Assembly (NCBI RefSeq): GCF_002272895.1
Contig: NZ_MLAQ01000008.1
Span: 30,823 to 94,822 of the forward strand
Reading direction: 5' to 3'
Length of the DNA: 64,000 bases
Source of the DNA: Helicobacter sp. 12S02232-10
GTDB lineage: Bacteria; Campylobacterota; Campylobacteria; Campylobacterales; Helicobacteraceae
Shown here: piece after piece, positions 23,518-32,148 of the stretch
Numbering within the stretch: the first letter of the stretch is position 1
Layout: each line of letters opens with the position of its first letter
Notes under the pieces: generated by a model
What the model saw: the letters and a program-made list of their open reading frames with translations, nothing else
The model's database searches: none
Told to the model about the DNA's origin: nothing
Translations under genes and position numbers: made by a program

Positions 23518-25605
23518 ATGGAATTTTCCGATTCGAAAATGTTTTTTAACAGAGAACTTTCTTGGCTGAGGTTTAACACAAGAGTTTTAAATGAGGCTCA
23601 TAATGAAACTTTGCCCTTGCTTGAGAGAATAAAGTTTTTAGCAATTTATGGCACGAATCTTGATGAATTTTATATGATTCGAGTGGCGGGGTTGAAGCGG
23701 CTGTATGGGAGTGGGGTTGCTGAAATCGGAGCAGATAGATTGACTCCTTTAGAGCAGCTTCGGCACATTAGGGACTATTTACATCAAGAACAAAAGACTC
23801 TTGAAGCTCTTTTTCATCAAATAAGACTCCAGCTTTCAAAAGCAGGGCTTATGATTAAGAAATTCAGCGAATTGAACAAGACACAGAAATTGGGGATAAA
23901 AGATTATTTTCAGAATTATTTATACCCTATAATTGTTCCTATAGTCGTTGATGCCACCCATCCTTTTCCTCATTTGAATAATTTGAGTTTTGGTATTGCA
24001 GTCAAGCTAAAAAGCGAAGAGAATGGAGAGATTAAATACGGGATGATACGAATCCCTAGAATTTTGACGCGGTTTGTAGAAGTGGATAAAGGTTTGTTTG
24101 TTCCTGTAGAAACCATAGTAGGAGAATTTGCCGGAGATTTATTTGAAGGATATGAGCTTGAGGGTTATGCTCCTTTTAGAGTCACTCGCAATGCAGATAT
24201 TGAAATCGAAGAGGATGAGGCAGATGATTTTATTGAGCTGATGAGTGAAGGTCTCAAAGCAAGAAAAAAAGGCGAAATTGTCAGGCTTGAGGTTGGGTCA
24301 GGAGATCGGAGTTTGCTTGAGTTTGTCAAAAAACAAATTATTGTCGAAAAAGAGGACATTTATGAAAATAATATGCCTTTGAATCTAGCTACGTTTTGGG
24401 AGCTTGTTGGTTGTAAGGATTTTGCCCATTTGTCCATATCGCCGTTTAATCCCAAAATTTTACCTCCCCTAGATTGCACTACTTGTATTTTTGATACAAT
24501 CGATAAGCAAGATTTGATGTTATTCCATCCTTATGAAAGTTTTGATTCGGTCGTAAATTTTATTCAAAGTGCAGCAAAAGATCCTGATGTTCTTTCGATT
24601 CGTATGACACTTTATCGCGTTGGAAAAAATTCTCCTATCATCAAAGCTCTAACAGAGGCGGCAGAAAATAAACAGGTTACCGTCCTTGTGGAACTCAAAG
24701 CAAGATTTGATGAAGAAAATAATTTGCATTGGGCAAAGGCTCTAGAGTCTGCAGGTGCTCACGTTATTTATGGAGTGCCAGGGTTGAAAGTCCATGCAAA
24801 AGTGGCGTTGGTGATTAAAAAAGTTGGAGATAAGCTTAAGGAATATGTGCATTTAAGTACGGGAAATTATAATGTTGCCTCAGCAAAGATTTATACTGAT
24901 GTAAGCTTATTTACTTCCAACAAAGAGATTGCCAATGATGTGATCAAGCTTTTCCATTCTCTTTCTACAGGAACTTCCCATAAGACAGAGCTAAATGCTT
25001 TATGTGTGGCTCCTGTTCAGATCAAGCCTAAAATTATTTCTTTGATTGAAAATGAAATCAAACATGGCTCTAAGGGTAGGATTATTTTAAAGGCGAATGC
25101 ACTTGTGGATGCTGATATTATCCGTTGTCTTTATCGGGCCTCAGAAGCGGGTGTTAAAATTGATTTGATCATACGGGGGATTTGTTGTTTGAGACCAAAT
25201 GTAAAAGGTTTCAGTGAAAATATTCGTGTATTTTCAATCATAGGAAAGTATCTTGAACACGCTAGGATTTATTATTTTGCCCATTCTAATCCTCAAGTTT
25301 ATTTTTCAAGCGCAGACCTTATGCCTAGGAATCTTGAAAAAAGAGTGGAGCTTTTTGTCCCTGCAACATCTGAGTTGATTACAAAAAGATTGGTAGAGAT
25401 TTTAAATATTCAACTAAGCGATAACGTCCAAATGCATGAGCTTAAAGAGAACGGAGAGTATCACAAAGTGAGCTCCAAAGGGAAAGCTATCAGTTCCCAA
25501 CTCTTTTATGAGGGATATGTGAATGAAATTTATAATGTCAATAAGATTGAACAAGAGCATTTTAAGGCTAAAAAACTTTTAGAAAGAATGATAGGAGAAT
25601 CTTAA
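23518..25605 (+). CDS. ppk: Polyphosphate kinase Ppk1
   Basis: Ppk1 polymerises the terminal phosphate of ATP into polyphosphate. The 695-residue protein has the N-terminal block FNRELSWLRFNTRVLNEA, head-domain FLAIYGTNLDEFYMIRVAG, and the C-terminal phospholipase D-like halves. The autophosphorylated His is in GLKVHAKVALV, followed by HLSTGNYN and later IIRGICCLRP. Length is normal. Start ATG 23518 has AAGGAAAG just upstream. The gamma-carbonic anhydrase gene follows after 2 bp, so both are likely co-transcribed. Confidence 0.97.
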   Translation: MEFSDSKMFFNRELSWLRFNTRVLNEAHNETLPLLERIKFLAIYGTNLDEFYMIRVAGLKRLYGSGVAEIGADRLTPLEQLRHIRDYLHQEQKTLEALFHQIRLQLSKAGLMIKKFSELNKTQKLGIKDYFQNYLYPIIVPIVVDATHPFPHLNNLSFGIAVKLKSEENGEIKYGMIRIPRILTRFVEVDKGLFVPVETIVGEFAGDLFEGYELEGYAPFRVTRNADIEIEEDEADDFIELMSEGLKARKKGEIVRLEVGSGDRSLLEFVKKQIIVEKEDIYENNMPLNLATFWELVGCKDFAHLSISPFNPKILPPLDCTTCIFDTIDKQDLMLFHPYESFDSVVNFIQSAAKDPDVLSIRMTLYRVGKNSPIIKALTEAAENKQVTVLVELKARFDEENNLHWAKALESAGAHVIYGVPGLKVHAKVALVIKKVGDKLKEYVHLSTGNYNVASAKIYTDVSLFTSNKEIANDVIKLFHSLSTGTSHKTELNALCVAPVQIKPKIISLIENEIKHGSKGRIILKANALVDADIIRCLYRASEAGVKIDLIIRGICCLRPNVKGFSENIRVFSIIGKYLEHARIYYFAHSNPQVYFSSADLMPRNLEKRVELFVPATSELITKRLVEILNIQLSDNVQMHELKENGEYHKVSSKGKAISSQLFYEGYVNEIYNVNKIEQEHFKAKKLLERMIGES

Positions 25606-25607
25606 AA

Positions 25608-26129
25608 ATGGAAGCAAATATTATCAAATTTAATGGCGTTTCACCCAAGATTGATCCTTCTGTAAAGCTTTTTGCAGGGGCTCATATTATCGGAGATGTC
25701 ATCATCAAAGAGGATTGCAGTATTTGGTTTGGTTGTGTGCTTAGAGGCGATGTAAATTCAATTGAGATCAGATCAAGAACTAATATCCAAGATCTTAGCG
25801 TGATTCACGTGGGTTATAAGAATCAAAACGGAGGAGGAAGGGTTATTATCGGAGAAGATGTGACTATTGGGCATAATTGTGTAATTCACGCCTGTACTAT
25901 CGCCGATCTTTGTTTGATAGGTATGGGAAGCATTATAATGGATGATGTTAAAATTGGTGAAATGAGCATTGTTGGAGCCGGAAGCTTGATCACTAAAGGC
26001 AAGGTCTTTCCTGCTAGGAGCTTGATAATAGGCAATCCTGCAAAGTTTGTCCGCGAATTAAGAGAAGATGAAATTGAAGGAATCAGAATTTCAGCTTCAG
26101 AATACACAGAGTTAGCAAAATCTTATTAA
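25608..26129 (+). CDS. Gamma-class carbonic anhydrase-like hexapeptide protein
   Basis: This 173-residue protein is a left-handed beta-helix with repeats from about residue 12 to 150 and the pattern of the gamma-carbonic anhydrase (YrdA/CaiE) family. DCSIWFGCVLRGDV, RTNIQDLSVIHV and IGHNCVIHAC are visible. All three zinc-ligand His positions appear to be kept: one in VIHV and two in GHNCVIH. It ends with GNPAKFVREL and a C-terminal helix. It may hydrate CO2 or act as an acyltransferase-like protein; YrdA proteins often show little activity. Start ATG 25608 is 2 bp after ppk. Confidence 0.85.
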   Translation: MEANIIKFNGVSPKIDPSVKLFAGAHIIGDVIIKEDCSIWFGCVLRGDVNSIEIRSRTNIQDLSVIHVGYKNQNGGGRVIIGEDVTIGHNCVIHACTIADLCLIGMGSIIMDDVKIGEMSIVGAGSLITKGKVFPARSLIIGNPAKFVRELREDEIEGIRISASEYTELAKSY

Positions 26130-26179
26130 TTTCTATGAATTTCGTTGGAATTATCCTTATTCTTAAATGTTTTTTTGAG

Positions 26180-26185
26180 TAAAAT
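26180..26185 (+). promoter_or_regulatory. Candidate -10 element for pyrD
   Basis: TAAAAT in the context GAGTAAAATAT, behind a T7 run, lies 52 bp upstream of the pyrD start. It matches other likely Helicobacter promoters in the window. Confidence 0.35.
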
Positions 26186-26237
26186 ATCCTTATTATTTTA
26201 CATTACAAGAAAATCAGGGATTTTAAAAAGGTCATAA

Positions 26238-27296
26238 ATGCTCGTGTATAAAACATTGCGTAATCTTTTATTTAAGCTTGAGCCCGAGACAGCTCATCGC
26301 TTGACCGAAATTTTTCTTAAAACGGTTTCTGGCTTTAGTTTTCTGCAAGAATTGATGGCAAATAGATTTTGCGATGAAAACGAAGTGTTAAAAAATCAGG
26401 TTTGTGGATTGGATTTTTATAATCCAATTGGTTTAGCAGCGGGGTTTGATAAAAATGCAACGATGATTAAAGGATTGAGTGCTTTAGGATTTGGATTTTT
26501 AGAAGTCGGAACATTGACCAAACACCCTCAAAAGGGAAATCCAAAACCTAGATTATTCCGTTATCTGCAAGAGGAGAGCTTGCAAAATGCGATGGGGTTT
26601 AATAATGAGGGATCTGTAAAAGTGGCTTCTAGAATTTCTAAGATTTATCCTTATGCTTTGCCTATAGGGATTAATTTGGGAAAAAATAAATCCGTTGCCC
26701 AAGAAGATGCTTTAAAAAATTATGAAGATGTTTTGAAAGATTTTTTATCTTTCGGGGACTATTATGTATTCAATCTCTCTTCACCAAATACGCCCAATCT
26801 CAGGGATTTACAAAATAGTATTTTTGTCAAAGAACTTTTTTTGATGGCAAAAGGGCATACTTCCAAACCGATATTTTTAAAAATATCTCCGGATATGGAG
26901 ATAGATTCTATGTTAAAAGTATGTGATCAAGCCATAGAAAGTGGGGCAGATGGCATCATTGCTACAAATACCACCATTGATTATTCATTGCTTTCTTCTG
27001 CTAAGGATATTGGGGGCATTAGTGGAGCTGTGCTAAAATCAAAAAGTGCAGAGGTTTTTAAAGAGATTGCCAAAGCTTTTTTTGGAAAAGCAGCTTTGAT
27101 TGCAGCTGGCGGGATTGATGATGCAGAAGAGGCGTACAAAAGAATTAAAATGGGTGCATCTTTGGTACAAATTTATACGGGCTTGATTTTTAAAGGACCT
27201 GCTTTATGTAAAAATATCAATCAAGAAATCATCCAACTATTACAAAGAGATGGATTTTTGAATTTAAAAGACGCAATAGGAGCGGATTTGACGTGA
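26238..27296 (+). CDS. pyrD: Dihydroorotate dehydrogenase (quinone), class 2
   Basis: PyrD oxidises dihydroorotate to orotate and passes electrons to the quinone pool at the inner membrane. The 352-residue length and the N-terminal helix (KTLRNLLFKLEPETAHRL) mark class 2. FMN-site blocks include NPIGLAAGFDKNA and GINLGKNK. The catalytic Ser is in FNLSSPNTPNLR, followed by IATNTTIDYS and IAAGGIDDAEEAYKRI. It overlaps the M16 peptidase gene by 4 bp (GTGA) and starts a run through dapA and a reductase. Confidence 0.97.
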   Translation: MLVYKTLRNLLFKLEPETAHRLTEIFLKTVSGFSFLQELMANRFCDENEVLKNQVCGLDFYNPIGLAAGFDKNATMIKGLSALGFGFLEVGTLTKHPQKGNPKPRLFRYLQEESLQNAMGFNNEGSVKVASRISKIYPYALPIGINLGKNKSVAQEDALKNYEDVLKDFLSFGDYYVFNLSSPNTPNLRDLQNSIFVKELFLMAKGHTSKPIFLKISPDMEIDSMLKVCDQAIESGADGIIATNTTIDYSLLSSAKDIGGISGAVLKSKSAEVFKEIAKAFFGKAALIAAGGIDDAEEAYKRIKMGASLVQIYTGLIFKGPALCKNINQEIIQLLQRDGFLNLKDAIGADLT

Positions 27297-28606
27297 AAAA
27301 AATATTTTTTATTTTATTGGTTTTAGGAGTAATGATGAGTATAAATGCAAAAACCCAGTCTTATTTGCCTAAATACGAGAGTATTGAACTTGAAAACGGA
27401 CTTCAAGTGGTTGTGGTGCCAATGAAAAACGGGAGTGGGGTGATTGAAACTGATGTTTTTTATAAGGTAGGTTCTAGAAATGAAACGATGGGCAAGAGTG
27501 GTATTGCCCATATGCTTGAGCATATGAATTTTAAATCTAGCAAGCATTTAAAAGCAGGTCAATTTGATGAGATTGTAAAGAGATTTGGAGGGCTTACAAA
27601 TGCTTCCACAGGGTTTGATTATACGCGTTATTTTATCAAATCCAGTGCTCAAAATTTGGATAAGTCTCTTGAATTGTTTGCAGAATTGATGCAGAATTTA
27701 AATCTCAAGAAAGAAGAATTTTTGCCTGAACGCAAAGTAGTGGCTGAAGAAAGACGTTGGCGAACAGATAATTCTCCAATGGGTTATTTATATTTTCGTT
27801 TTTTTAACACTGCTTTTGTCTATCACCCTTATCATTGGACGCCTATCGGTTTTATGGAGGACATAGAGAATTGGAGTATTGATGATATTCGCCATTTTCA
27901 CTCTGTTTATTATCAGCCTAAGAACGCTGTAGTTTTGGTTGCTGGGGATATTGAACCCAAAAAAGTTTTTGAAAGTGTAAAAAAGCATTTTTCTTCGATA
28001 AAAAACACTATTCCTGAAATTCCTAAAGTCTATATGCAAGAACCTCCCCAAGATGGTGCAAGGGAGGCAGTCATCCATAAGGAAACCGAGTTAGAATGGC
28101 TTGCACTTGGCTATAAGATCCCTAATTTTTCCCATAAAGATCAAGTCGCTTTGGGAGCTATAGCGGATTTATTGAGCGAGGGGAAAAGCAGTTTTTTGCA
28201 TAGTGATCTTGTAGATGAAAAAAGACTTGCTTCTCAAGTCTATGCTTATAATATGGGACTCAAAGATAATGGCATATTTTTATTCATAGCTGGTGCCAAT
28301 CAAGGCATTGAGGCTAAAAAGATCAAAGAAGAGATCCTTGCAATCATCAATAGACTCAAAGAGGGCAAAATTACCAAAGAACAGCTTGATAAGATCAAAA
28401 TGAATAATAGGGCAAGTTTTATTTATAGCTTGGAAGATTCTTCAAGTGTGGCAGAATTATTTGGAGGGTATTTTGCTAGAGGAGATGTGAAGCCTTTGTT
28501 GGAATATGAGGAAAAATTTGAAGCTTTAAGCGTTAAAGATATTGTGGAAGTGGCAAATAAGTATTTTATTGATCCAGCTTCCACTACGATGATTTTAAAG
28601 AAATAG
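27293..28606 (+). CDS. M16-family zinc peptidase, exported
   Basis: This 437-residue protein has a signal peptide (KKIFFILLVLGVMMSINA) and the inverted zinc motif HxxEH as HMLEHMNF near residue 75. The third ligand Glu lies in RKVVAEERR. The C-terminal M16 half (AIADLLSEGKSSFLH and later) is present, as in PqqL/YmxG-like peptidases. It probably degrades peptides in the periplasm; substrates are unknown. Start is GTG 27293 overlapping the pyrD stop. dapA follows 9 bp after it. Confidence 0.9.
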   Translation: MKKIFFILLVLGVMMSINAKTQSYLPKYESIELENGLQVVVVPMKNGSGVIETDVFYKVGSRNETMGKSGIAHMLEHMNFKSSKHLKAGQFDEIVKRFGGLTNASTGFDYTRYFIKSSAQNLDKSLELFAELMQNLNLKKEEFLPERKVVAEERRWRTDNSPMGYLYFRFFNTAFVYHPYHWTPIGFMEDIENWSIDDIRHFHSVYYQPKNAVVLVAGDIEPKKVFESVKKHFSSIKNTIPEIPKVYMQEPPQDGAREAVIHKETELEWLALGYKIPNFSHKDQVALGAIADLLSEGKSSFLHSDLVDEKRLASQVYAYNMGLKDNGIFLFIAGANQGIEAKKIKEEILAIINRLKEGKITKEQLDKIKMNNRASFIYSLEDSSSVAELFGGYFARGDVKPLLEYEEKFEALSVKDIVEVANKYFIDPASTTMILKK

Positions 28607-28615
28607 GAGTTAATA

Positions 28616-29497
28616 ATGTTAGATGGGGCAATGAGTGCTTTAATCACTCCTTTTAAAAATTCTCTTATTGATGAGGAAGCTTATGAGTATCTGATTCAAA
28701 GACAAATCAAATATGGTATGGATGCTTGCGTTCCTGTAGGCACAACGGGTGAATCTGCTACACTCACACATAAGGAGCATATGAGGTGCATCGAAATGGC
28801 TGTGAATGTTTGCAAGGGAAGCGGTGTAAAGGTTCTTGCGGGTGCAGGAAGTAATTCGACTGCTGAAGCCATCGAACTTGCTCAATTTGCTCAAAAGAGC
28901 GGTGCAGATGGTATTTTATGTGTGAGTCCTTATTATAATAAACCTTCGCAACAAGGACTTTATGAGCATTATAAAGTCGTGGCGAACTCAGTTGACATCC
29001 CTTTGATGCTTTATAATGTTCCTTCTCGCACGGGTGTGAATATTGAAGTAGAGACAGCTATCAGGCTTTTTAGGGAAGTCAAAAATATTTTTGCCATCAA
29101 AGAGGCTTCAGGGTCAATGGAACGGATCATTGAGTTTAATCAACACGCTCAAGATATGAAAGTCTTTAGCGGTGAAGATGTAATCAATTATCCTGTTTTG
29201 GCAAATGGAGGCAGGGGGGTTATTTCTGTAACTGGAAATTTATTGCCCGATAAAATTTCAGAGCTTACAAAATATGCTTTAAGCAGTGATTTAAATGCCT
29301 CTAAAAGAATAAATAATGAACTTTATGATATAAATAAGGTTTTATTTTGCGAAAGCAACCCTATTCCAATAAAGGCCGCAATGTATTTGTCTGGATTGAT
29401 AAAAAATCTAGAGTATCGTCTTCCTTTAGTTATGCCTAGCAAAGAAAATATGCGATTAATAGAAAAAACTTTACAAAATTATGAGGTGTTAAAATGA
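28616..29497 (+). CDS. dapA: 4-hydroxy-tetrahydrodipicolinate synthase DapA
   Basis: DapA condenses pyruvate with aspartate semialdehyde for lysine and meso-diaminopimelate synthesis, feeding peptidoglycan. The 293-residue protein has [11 protein letters not shown], the catalytic Tyr in [12 protein letters not shown] and the Schiff-base Lys in FAIKEASGS. Length is normal for the TIM-barrel family. Start ATG 28616 follows AGGAG by 7 bp. The stop overlaps the reductase gene by 4 bp (ATGA). Confidence 0.96.
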   Translation: MLDGAMSALITPFKNSLIDEEAYEYLIQRQIKYGMDACVPVGTTGESATLTHKEHMRCIEMAVNVCKGSGVKVLAGAGSNSTAEAIELAQFAQKSGADGILCVSPYYNKPSQQGLYEHYKVVANSVDIPLMLYNVPSRTGVNIEVETAIRLFREVKNIFAIKEASGSMERIIEFNQHAQDMKVFSGEDVINYPVLANGGRGVISVTGNLLPDKISELTKYALSSDLNASKRINNELYDINKVLFCESNPIPIKAAMYLSGLIKNLEYRLPLVMPSKENMRLIEKTLQNYEVLK

Positions 29498-30294
29498 CAA
29501 GTTTGCAAAATACGACAAACTATATGAAAGGAAAAACGCTGGTTATCAGCGGGGCAACTAGGGGTATAGGCAAAGCGATACTTTATAAGTTTGCTCAAAA
29601 TGGAGTGAATGTCGCTTTTACTTATAATAAAAACGAAGAAGAAGCCCAAAAAATTGCCAAAGATGTTCAAGAACGATATGAAATCAAAGCAAGGTGTTAT
29701 TGTTTGAATGTTCTTGAACCTGAACAATATATTGAGCTTTTTAAAAAAATAGATGAAGATTTTGATCGTGTAGATTTTTTTGTATCCAATGCAATTATTT
29801 ATGGAAAATCTGTTGCTGGGGGCTTTGCACCATTTATGAGATTAAAGCCTAGAGGGCTTAATAATATTTATACCGCAACAGTCCTTGCTTTTGTCGTGGG
29901 TGCTCAAGAGGCGGCTAAAAGAATGAAAGAAGTCGGAGGGGGAGCGATTGTATCTTTGAGTTCTACTGGAAATCTCGTGTATATGCCTAATTATGCCGGT
30001 CACGGAAATTCTAAAAATGCAGTTGAGACGATGGTAAAATATGCGGCTGTTGAGCTTGGAAATTGGGGAATTCGCGTGAATGCAGTCAGTGGAGGTCCTA
30101 TCGATACAGATGCTTTAAGAGCCTTTCCAGATTATGAACAAATCAAAGCCGCTGTAGAAAATCAATCCCCGCTTAATCGGATGGGAACTCCAGAAGATCT
30201 TGCCGGAGCAGCTTTTTTCTTGTGTGATGATACCCAAAGTGCTTGGCTTACAGGTCAGACAATCGTGATTGATGGCGGGACGACTTTCAAATAA
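29494..30294 (+). CDS. Short-chain dehydrogenase with YX6K motif, FabL-like enoyl-ACP reductase
   Basis: This 266-residue protein has a Rossmann fold with [11 protein letters not shown] near residue 19 and the SDR end [15 protein letters not shown]...VIDGG. The usual YxxxK site is changed: His170 stands at the normal Tyr place. Tyr167 and Lys174 form Y-x6-K, the spacing of enoyl-ACP reductases such as FabL and FabI. The classical GxxxGIG loop favours FabL over FabI. It is often annotated as a 7-alpha-hydroxysteroid dehydrogenase in H. pylori, from memory. Start ATG 29494 overlaps dapA. Confidence 0.75.
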   Translation: MTSLQNTTNYMKGKTLVISGATRGIGKAILYKFAQNGVNVAFTYNKNEEEAQKIAKDVQERYEIKARCYCLNVLEPEQYIELFKKIDEDFDRVDFFVSNAIIYGKSVAGGFAPFMRLKPRGLNNIYTATVLAFVVGAQEAAKRMKEVGGGAIVSLSSTGNLVYMPNYAGHGNSKNAVETMVKYAAVELGNWGIRVNAVSGGPIDTDALRAFPDYEQIKAAVENQSPLNRMGTPEDLAGAAFFLCDDTQSAWLTGQTIVIDGGTTFK

Positions 30295-30307
30295 GTCTAT
30301 TTTTTTT
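30282..30307 (+). terminator. Weak intrinsic terminator at the end of the reductase gene
   Basis: GACTT (30282-30286) and AAGTC (30293-30297) form a 5-bp stem with a 6-nt loop followed by TA and eight T (30300-30307). The hairpin overlaps the stop codon. The stem is short but the T tract is good, so it probably ends the pyrD-to-reductase run. Confidence 0.45.
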
Positions 30308-30321
30308 AAAATTTTTTCTTT

Positions 30322-30590
30322 AGGAGTGGGCAGGTTCTACTTGCAAAACATCGCTCACCCCCTTCCTAAGACCTACCCCTACCCACTACACGCTTTTTAA
30401 ATGCAAATTTCCAAAACCTATTCTTATCTGCTAATGCTTTTAATGTCAAAAGTTAAAATTGTGGTTTGATTTTTTCTTAAAAGCGTGACAGGGGTTACAG
30501 GGTTGTTAAGGGACATAAGTATTACCCACCCGCCCATAAAGCGGTCTTTTCAATTTAAGCCCCCTTGTCCCTTTAAAAGGCAAAGCCTTA
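30322..30590. other. Gene-free region rich in inverted repeats, possible ncRNA or decayed gene
   Basis: Between the reductase (30294) and the membrane protein (30873) no supportable gene is seen. Several stems stand out: AGTGGGCAGG (30325-30334) with CCTACCCACT (30378-30387), 9 of 10 paired; AAGGGACA (30508-30515) with TGTCCCTT (30566-30573); inside that, CCGC (30530-30533) with GCGG (30541-30544); and AAGGC-AAA-GCCTT near 30577-30589. Local base use has G and C blocks unlike the AT-rich gaps nearby. The rest (30591-30840) is ordinary AT-rich sequence. Both a structured RNA and a decayed gene fit. Confidence 0.4.
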
Positions 30591-30840
30591 GGAATAAAAT
30601 AATTTTTGAAAAAGCATTTATGAAAATCAAGTTATTTTAAGATTGTAGTTTGCTTTAGTTTTTGTATTTAATCACTACAAGATCAAAAATAGAACGATGG
30701 CGATAAACAAAGATGTTTTAGTCCATATGGAGAGTTTAGGGGATATTTTCAGAGATTTTTAATTTTATTATAATGTAAATCAACCACTCAAAAATAAAAA
30801 TTCTACTCTTAAAAATCTTTCTAAAAGAAGTATTTTAAGC

Positions 30841-30846
30841 TAAAAT
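30841..30846 (+). promoter_or_regulatory. Candidate -10 element for the membrane protein at 30873
   Basis: TAAAAT in the context GCTAAAATATCA lies 27 bp upstream of the ATG. AT-rich sequence precedes it. The ribosome-binding site is GGGAT just before the start. Confidence 0.4.
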
Positions 30847-30872
30847 ATCACAATTGATACGCAAGGGATAAA

Positions 30873-31553
30873 ATGTCTAAATCTGTTACTTTATATATTA
30901 AAGACAATAGAGAACTAAGAATTGCGAAGAATTTTTTAATCATCAGTATATTGCTCTATGTGTTATATATCTTAATTGCTGTTTTTTCTTTATCCCAGCT
31001 TAATTCTAGTTTTTCATATTTATCAGTATTTTTATGGGTGATGAAAATTTTATGTTTTTCTTCGAATGTAGCAGGCTTTTATAAGCTTTCGAAATTAGGA
31101 AGAAGTTCGGTTTTGTTTAAAAACTATATGTTTTCAGTCATCGGTATGGTGGCATTTACAATCATCATATATTTAATGTTTAAAATATTTTTTGGAGTTT
31201 GGGTTTTTGATATCCAAAAATCTCAGTTGGAAATGGCCCTTACAGATCCTGTCTTGAGCTGGATTTTTCTTTTTGCGGGTATTTTTTATTTTGGATTGAA
31301 TGTTTATTGGAGTTATAAAATTTGTTTTGAACTCACTTTTTTAAGTGGCGATATTTTTTTTATAAACGGATTCAAGATCATTATAAGTTCGGTTTCAGTT
31401 GCTTTGCTTGCCAATATAATGTTTTTTGTTTCTGAAAACCAAATAAGTTCATTTTTGTTTTTGCTTTCAATGATAGGGATGTTGGTTGGGAGTTTGATTT
31501 TGGCAAGCGGATTTTTTAGGTTGAAACAAATCACTTATGTTGTTTCTGAATAG
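30873..31553 (+). CDS. Six-TM integral membrane protein of unknown function
   Basis: This 226-residue protein is not recognised. It has six clear hydrophobic segments near residues 20-43, 48-70, 85-110, 130-152, 166-190 and 196-217, separated by short charged loops. No transporter or enzyme motif, cysteine cluster or conserved acidic site in a TM segment was noticed. The N terminus (MSKSVTLYIKDNRELRI) is cytoplasmic-like. It has its own -10 candidate and is followed by pgsA after 52 bp. A hypothetical gene stands at this place in H. pylori, from memory. Confidence 0.75.
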   Translation: MSKSVTLYIKDNRELRIAKNFLIISILLYVLYILIAVFSLSQLNSSFSYLSVFLWVMKILCFSSNVAGFYKLSKLGRSSVLFKNYMFSVIGMVAFTIIIYLMFKIFFGVWVFDIQKSQLEMALTDPVLSWIFLFAGIFYFGLNVYWSYKICFELTFLSGDIFFINGFKIIISSVSVALLANIMFFVSENQISSFLFLLSMIGMLVGSLILASGFFRLKQITYVVSE

Positions 31554-31605
31554 TTTGGATTCCAAAAGGTGTTATGATATCCAAAATTGAGAAGAGGTTG
31601 AGAGG

Positions 31606-32148
31606 TTGAGAAATTTGCCGAATGCTTTGACAATTTCAAGAATATTTTTATCTATTTTCTTATTGATTTTTATTTTGCACGGCAGAGATATTTTGCCTTT
31701 ATGGATTGATAAAACTTGGATAAATTATTTCTCTTGTTTGATTTTTTGTATTGCTTCTTTGACAGATTTTTTTGATGGTTATATTGCTAGAAATTATCAT
31801 TCAAAATCTGTTTTTGGAGAAGTTTTTGATCCTTTAGCTGATAAAATGCTTATATTATCAGCTTTTATTGGACTTTTGGTTGCTGGCAGAGCCAACCCTT
31901 GGGCTGTTTTTATCATTCTTAGCCGTGAGTTTTTTATCACGGGCTTGCGCGTTGTAGTTGCAAGCAGTGGTAAGTCTATCGCAGCTAATGTGCTTGGAAA
32001 ATACAAGACGGGCATACAGATTTTAGCGATTGCATTTTTATTGGCAGATTTTTTTCCAGGTGGGGAAATTTTATTGTGGGTTGCAACTTTTGCAACCTTG
32101 TATTCAGGCGGTGATTATGCTTTCAAATATTACAAAAGTATGAAATGA
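31606..32148 (+). CDS. pgsA: CDP-diacylglycerol-glycerol-3-phosphate 3-phosphatidyltransferase PgsA
   Basis: PgsA makes phosphatidylglycerophosphate, the first step to phosphatidylglycerol and cardiolipin, in the inner membrane. The CDP-alcohol phosphotransferase motif is plain: DFFDGYIAR then GEVFDPLADK (D-x2-D-G-x2-A-R...G-x3-D-x3-D). Four to five TM segments are visible in 180 residues, the usual length. The start is TTG 31606 (RNLPNALTISR follows), with a GA-rich ribosome-binding region. The stop overlaps rseP (ATGA). Confidence 0.93.
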   Translation: MRNLPNALTISRIFLSIFLLIFILHGRDILPLWIDKTWINYFSCLIFCIASLTDFFDGYIARNYHSKSVFGEVFDPLADKMLILSAFIGLLVAGRANPWAVFIILSREFFITGLRVVVASSGKSIAANVLGKYKTGIQILAIAFLLADFFPGGEILLWVATFATLYSGGDYAFKYYKSMK

